Below, in pieces: positions 61,301 to 64,000 of a DNA stretch of 64,000 nucleotides (position 1 is its first letter; each line of letters begins with the position of its first letter). The DNA is from Streptacidiphilus albus JL83. Its GTDB lineage: Bacteria > Actinomycetota > Actinomycetes > Streptomycetales > Streptomycetaceae. The stretch spans positions 3,792,017-3,856,016 of the forward strand of contig NZ_JQML01000001.1 in assembly GCF_000744705.1 (NCBI RefSeq). Direction: 5' to 3'. The notes below the pieces were generated by a model. The model saw nothing but the letters and a program-made list of their open reading frames with translations. It ran no database searches and was not told where the DNA came from. A program made the translations under genes and the position numbers.

Positions 61301-61553
61301 CGGCGACGGGGTGCCGCTGAAGGCGACCTCGGTACTGCTGAACGTCACCGTCACCACCCCGACGGCCGCCGCCGAGCTGACGGTCGGCCCGGCCGGCAGC
61401 ACCCAGCCGACCATGCCGACGCTCCACTACGCGGCGGGCGAGACCATCTCCAACCTGGTCGTGGTCCCGGTGGTGAACGGGCAGGTGCAGTTCACCAACT
61501 CCGGTGGCAGCGCGCAGGTGGTCGCCGACCTGGAGGGCTTCTACACCCAGTGA
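58338..61553 (+). CDS. Large secreted amidase with C-terminal tandem repeats
   Basis: 1,071 residues from the TTG at 58338, which gives a classic signal peptide (MAARHGRRRSRIWAGAAATL to VAEAAPG). Residues ~50-240 look like a transglycosylase-type helical region (VPVSVLLAVSYQETLWESHD). Residues ~300-430 form an N-acetylmuramoyl-L-alanine amidase/PGRP domain (VIDDTEGASTDSAVDGFA, ASAHYVIGSDGSVTQLVP, RDHVIGHDDAPYA). A beta-rich region with SH3-like features follows (~500-690). Three tandem ~120-residue beta domains close the protein. The likely role is wall hydrolysis or turnover. Confidence 0.85.
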   Translation: MAARHGRRRSRIWAGAAATLVVGALVVGAVAEAAPGTETRTEPVADSSATPFGLQSDFASAAAEFHVPVSVLLAVSYQETLWESHDGQPSSTGNYNVMGLTEVDSSNVARLSAADKLGDLNAAGDGRQHPAPSAAELATIDTVDMNAPALHTLDAAAALIKEPDVQLRISMKQSVRGGAALLASYERKLDGSLPADAGAWYPAVAEYDQAADRTTAAQFADRVYATISSGASLTTTDGQVVTLPASPSIQPQTDRLPALDLRSAAVPTGSGPAPECPAGLSCTFTAAAGDKYDVADRPADGDTIRQIVIDDTEGASTDSAVDGFASPAGMAASAHYVIGSDGSVTQLVPTGDIAFDAANKTVNMHSVGIDNVGFARGSWYTEQEYETTAALVQYLAGRFSIPLDRDHVIGHDDAPYALDAFVGSQQYDPGVYWNWGHLLALVGAPLSGNGQAVVGGTVTIAPSYGSGNEPTVTDCVDPAGKATACVPQPTNFVYLHTQPAAGSPLLSDPELSGAGMTPATTDSADVSDKAVYGQTFVVAQLSGNWTGIYYGGSIGWFYNPGGINAYANNAPSDTLVVTPAVGRTGIPVYGRAYPELSAYPAALQTPAVQAADSLAIAPLSQYSIKAGQAYTATPEVAGDYYSNSDVDPKDTDCATPSDCFMVIGDTMYYPIRYNHRLAFVKASDVQVITAATPPVGTFTPVAPTPVLDTTTGLGAPQAKVAAGHSIALQVQGAPGLPAFGVTAVVLTVTVTDPTGTGYVSVYPDGQPRSALSNVNFGVGESISNQVIAQVANGKVDLYDNAGTVDLAADVTGYYTNDPSGSRLVGVGPTRILDTTTGLGAAKAPVGAGSSIALKVAGAPGSGVPAAGVTAVVLNVTATDATAAGHLTAYPSGLAGVPAVSSLSYAKSSTVSGLVTVPVGGDGAVDLRSSAGTVDLTADVTGYFTASGGGSAFHSADPLRLMDTRYGTGVRKGPVGPGASVVLPVAGVPGDGVPLKATSVLLNVTVTTPTAAAELTVGPAGSTQPTMPTLHYAAGETISNLVVVPVVNGQVQFTNSGGSAQVVADLEGFYTQ
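60446..61550 (+). repeat. Three tandem beta-domain repeats in the amidase
   Basis: Three units begin PTPVLDTTTGLG (about 60,446), PTRILDTTTGLG (about 60,819) and PLRLMDTRYGTG (about 61,201). Each continues with SIALxVxGAPG-type, TAVVLxVTxTDPT and ends ADVTGYYT / ADVTGYFT / ADLEGFYTQ. Such repeats occur in secreted proteins of Kitasatospora, Streptacidiphilus and related genera. Confidence 0.85.
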
Positions 61554-61576
61554 CCACCGGGTGAGCACCCCCGGCC

Positions 61577-61610
61577 CGAGGCCGCCGCGTCCCTGGACGC
61601 GGCGGCCTCG
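61577..61610 (+). terminator. Strong hairpin terminator after the amidase gene
   Basis: Perfect 16-bp stem (CGAGGCCGCCGCGTCC with its complement) around a 2-nt loop, 24 bp after the amidase stop. Confidence 0.8.
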
Positions 61611-61766
61611 TCGCGTCGCGGCAGGCCGCGACGGCCGGGCGACCGGTCGCGGGCGGGCGCGCGGCAGGGCATCGTCGGATGTCACAGCCGGGTGGCCTGG
61701 ACAAGAAGGCTACTGACGATTAACTTAACGTTCGTTCGGCAGGTCAGCCACGAAAGGAGCGCCATC

Positions 61767-62924
61767 GTGCGCCGCACCGTATACACCGAGGACCACGAGG
61801 CGTTCCGGGAGACCATCCGCGACTTCATCGCCAAGGAGGTCGTGCCGGTCTACCCCGAGTGGGAGCAGGACGGCCACGCCCCCAAGGACTTCTACCTGAA
61901 GCTCGGCGAGCTCGGCGTCTTCGGCATCGAGGTGCCGGAGGAGTTCGGCGGCGCCGGGATGCACGGCTTCAAGTACCAGGCGATCGTCACCGAGGAGTGC
62001 GCCCGCGCGGGCGTCAGCTTCGGCGGTTCCGGGGTGCACACCGGTCTCTGCCTGCCGTACATCATGGAGTACGCCAACGAGGAGCAGAAGCAGCGCTGGC
62101 TGCCCAAGTTCGTCTCCGGCGAGATGATGACCGCCATCGCCATGACCGAGCCGGGCACCGGATCCGACCTGGCCGGCATGACCACCAACGCCAAGCTCTC
62201 CGAGGACGGCACCCACTACGTCCTCAACGGCGCCAAGACCTTCATCACCGGCGGCGTCCAGGCCGACCTGATGCTGGTGGTCTGCCGCACCTCTCCGGCG
62301 ACCCCGGAGAACCGCCGGGCCGGCCTGTCCATCCTCTGCGTGGACACCGGCTCCGAGGGCTACACGGTCGGCCGCAAGCTGGAGAAGATCGGCCTGCGCA
62401 CCTCCGACACCGCCGAGCTGTCCTTCGTGGACGTCAAGGTGCCGGTCGGCGACCTCCTCGGCGAGGAGGGCAAGGGCTTCTTCTACCTGGCCCACAACCT
62501 GGTGCAGGAGCGGCTGGCCATCGCCGTCGGCGCCTACGCCGCCGCCCGCGCCGCCGTGGACCTGGCCGTCGCCTACACCAAGGACCGCAAGGTCTTCGGC
62601 CAGTCGGTCGCCTCGTTCCAGAACACCAAGTTCGAACTGGCCGCCTGCGAGGCCGAGGTGGACGCCGCCGAGGCCGTGGTCGACCGGGCGCTGGAGGCCT
62701 TCGAGACCGGTGACCTGAACGCGGCCGACGTGGCCAAGGCCAAGCTGTTCACCACCGAGGTCTGCTCCCGGGTCGTGGACAAGTGCCTCCAGCTGCACGG
62801 CGGTTACGGCTACATCCTGGAGTACCCGATCGCCCGCCTCTACACCGACAACCGGGTCTTCCGGATCTACGGCGGCACCAGCGAGGTCATGAAGACCGTC
62901 ATCGCGAAGTCGCTCGGCCTGTAG
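61767..62924 (+). CDS. Acyl-CoA dehydrogenase
   Basis: 385 residues from the GTG at 61767, with AAAGGAG seven bases upstream. FAD and substrate motifs: AIAMTEPGTGSDLAGM, VLNGAKTFITGGVQADLMLV, KVFGQSVASFQNTKFELA, and the C-terminal QLHGGYGYILEYPIARLYTDNR with GGTSEVMKTVIAKSLG. It introduces the 2,3 double bond in acyl-CoA. An ACTTAACGTTCGTTCGG stretch upstream (about 61,723-61,739) may be a TetR-type operator. Confidence 0.93.
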   Translation: MRRTVYTEDHEAFRETIRDFIAKEVVPVYPEWEQDGHAPKDFYLKLGELGVFGIEVPEEFGGAGMHGFKYQAIVTEECARAGVSFGGSGVHTGLCLPYIMEYANEEQKQRWLPKFVSGEMMTAIAMTEPGTGSDLAGMTTNAKLSEDGTHYVLNGAKTFITGGVQADLMLVVCRTSPATPENRRAGLSILCVDTGSEGYTVGRKLEKIGLRTSDTAELSFVDVKVPVGDLLGEEGKGFFYLAHNLVQERLAIAVGAYAAARAAVDLAVAYTKDRKVFGQSVASFQNTKFELAACEAEVDAAEAVVDRALEAFETGDLNAADVAKAKLFTTEVCSRVVDKCLQLHGGYGYILEYPIARLYTDNRVFRIYGGTSEVMKTVIAKSLGL

Positions 62925-62990
62925 GCCCCTCGCCCGCAGGTCCGCCCCGGACCGCGCCCGCGCCCACCCCACGAGGGCGCGGGCGCTTCG

Positions 62991-63875
62991 TCATGCGCCC
63001 ACCCGCTGCCCGGGCCCGACCTCTTCCGACTCGGCCGCCGGGTCGCTCTCGGAGCGGCCCCGGCGCCAGTAGCCCATGAACTCCACGTCCTCGCGCGCCA
63101 TTCCGCGCTCCCCCACCAGGTGCCTGCGCAGCGCGCGGACCTGGGCGGCCTCGCCGGCGATCCAGGCGTAGCCGCGACCGGCCGGGAGCGCCGCCGCGGC
63201 AACCGACTCCACCAGCTCCGGACCGCCCCGGTGCAGCCAGTGGACGGTGGCGTCGGCGGCCGTCGGCAGCGACTGCCGGTCCGCCGGGTCGGCCACCCGC
63301 AGATGGACCTGGACCGGGAGCCCGGCCGGCAGTGACTCCAGGATGCAGCCGACCGCGGGCAGCGCGGTCTCGTCCCCGGCCAGCAGCAGGTGGCCGGCCC
63401 CGTCCGGGAGCCGGAACTCCACACCGCCGGCGTTCGGCACGGCCGGTCCGACGACGCCGATCCGGTCGCCCGGACGCGCTCCCCGGGCCCAGCGAGAGGC
63501 CGGCCCCTCCCTGAGTGCCCCGCCGCCGGGAGCGAGGTGCAGCGCCACGTCCACGTCGATCTCCCGGGCCTCGCGCCGCTGCGCGCGCAGGGTGTAGGTG
63601 CGCATGACGGGCCGCCAGCGGTCGGGCAGCCGCTGCCAGGCGGCGTACCAGCCCCCGTCGTCCACCCCGGACTCCGGGAGCACCGGCTCCTCCTGTCCCG
63701 GGAGCGGGAGCAGCAGCTTGATCCGCTGGTCGCAGCCGCCGTTGACGAAGCCGTCCAGCGCCTCGCCGGCGAGGGTGACCCGCAGCATGCCCGGGGTGAG
63801 CAGTTCGGTCCTGGCGACGTGGACGGCGAAGAGTCGGAAGTTTCCGGCGACCGGCACGGGGGCCTCCAAAGTCAT
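62991..63875 (-). CDS. Siderophore-interacting protein (flavin reductase)
   Basis: 294 residues of the SIP/ViuB family. FAD-binding RPVMRTYTLRAQRRE, NAD(P)H fold LLLAGDETALPAVGCILESL, and the closing VEFMGYWRRG. It reduces ferric siderophores in the cytoplasm to release iron. The ATG at 63875 is overlapped by the iron box just upstream, so expression should be iron-repressed. The last ~25 residues are acidic. Confidence 0.92.
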   Translation of the reverse strand: MTLEAPVPVAGNFRLFAVHVARTELLTPGMLRVTLAGEALDGFVNGGCDQRIKLLLPLPGQEEPVLPESGVDDGGWYAAWQRLPDRWRPVMRTYTLRAQRREAREIDVDVALHLAPGGGALREGPASRWARGARPGDRIGVVGPAVPNAGGVEFRLPDGAGHLLLAGDETALPAVGCILESLPAGLPVQVHLRVADPADRQSLPTAADATVHWLHRGGPELVESVAAAALPAGRGYAWIAGEAAQVRALRRHLVGERGMAREDVEFMGYWRRGRSESDPAAESEEVGPGQRVGA

Positions 63876-63881
63876 TATTGC

Positions 63882-63900
63882 TTAGGTTAGGCTGCCCTTA
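63882..63900. promoter_or_regulatory. DmdR/IdeR iron box
   Basis: TTAGGTTAGGCTGCCCTTA closely fits the 19-bp actinobacterial iron box (TTAGGTTAGGCTNACCTAA). It lies between the divergent siderophore-interacting gene and the start at 63,903, so both may be controlled. Confidence 0.8.
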
Positions 63901-63902
63901 CT

Positions 63903-64000
63903 ATGACACAGTCACTGGCGGCGGCCCCTCCGGCTGAGGAGCCGTCAACCTCCCTGCTCCGTCCCCGGCCGCTGCTCCGGCCACGCCCGGGACCGCTGCT
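63903..64000 (+). CDS. Start of a gene, possibly iron-siderophore permease (3' end outside window)
   Basis: ATG at 63903 opens a frame of 32 codons to the window end (MTQSLAAAPPAEEPSTSLLR, then Pro/Leu/Arg-rich). Its start lies two bases after the iron box, and no ribosome binding site fits between, so it may be leaderless. The Pro/Arg-rich cytoplasmic start fits FecCD-type permeases. Too little is visible to name it. Confidence 0.5.
   Translation, partial: MTQSLAAAPPAEEPSTSLLRPRPLLRPRPGPL

Overview
The window is a high-GC actinobacterial chromosome segment. Its lower-GC left third is an integrated phage (1 to about 19,915), and the rest is Streptomycetaceae core and accessory chromosome. 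The host assignment rests on several things: GTG/TTG starts, a tRNA-Leu(UAA) of the bldA type, the order NADH dehydrogenase / Ppx-GppA / DUF501 / FtsB-DivIC / enolase / resuscitation-promoting factor with a ydaO-type c-di-AMP leader, and XRE-DUF5753 + DUF397 regulator pairs. Streptomyces, Kitasatospora and Streptacidiphilus cannot be separated from this sequence alone.

Prophage (1-19,915). The window opens inside a tail protein gene. It is followed on the plus strand by a lysis cassette (CHAP endolysin, holin-like protein). The minus strand then carries an Lsr2-like protein and an Asp/Gln-repeat protein (unit 1). Next comes a long replication/recombination unit (about 13,770 down to 4,371): sigma-like protein, metallophosphoesterase, C5 methyltransferase, CHC2/TOPRIM primase, resolvase-like nuclease, DUF1003 protein, RecA/DnaB-like ATPase, RecB/Cas4-like nuclease and small proteins. 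A third unit (17,593 down to 14,340) holds an anti-sigma-like ATPase, small proteins and two tandem paralogous HTH/Cys proteins. Four near-identical hairpin terminators and three copies of a promoter/operator-like motif bracket these units. An IS630-family element splits the phosphoesterase, and the primase carries an apparent 1-nt frameshift.

Right prophage junction. The phage sits inside the permease gene of a DrrAB-type ABC exporter. The host permease is cut after about 41 codons. The phage end supplies a complete homologous permease, placed so that the TGATG stop/start overlap of the operon is kept. No integrase is visible, so it should lie left of position 1.

Host region. 20-24 kb: ABC ATPase, threonine dehydratase, MarR regulator, cystathionine gamma-synthase/lyase, CHM isomerase. 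24.5-31.2 kb: PadR regulator with divergent FAD monooxygenase, LysR regulator divergent to lutABC (lactate oxidation), VOC and AraC proteins. 31.3-39.6 kb: L,D-transpeptidase lipoprotein, small conserved proteins, cystathionine beta-synthase, SGNH hydrolase, thiolase, and the bldA-type tRNA. 40-46.2 kb: ndh, ppx/gppA, DUF501, ftsB, eno, rpf with riboswitch. 46.4-51.5 kb: P450, SDR, F420-type LLM oxidoreductase, endonuclease V, MazG. 51.5-58.1 kb: a GT39 glycosyltransferase frameshifted in its Gly-rich linker, a two-component system, rhomboid protease, aldose epimerase. 58.3-64 kb: a large secreted amidase with three C-terminal repeats, acyl-CoA dehydrogenase, and an iron-box-controlled siderophore-interacting protein divergent to a gene that runs off the window.
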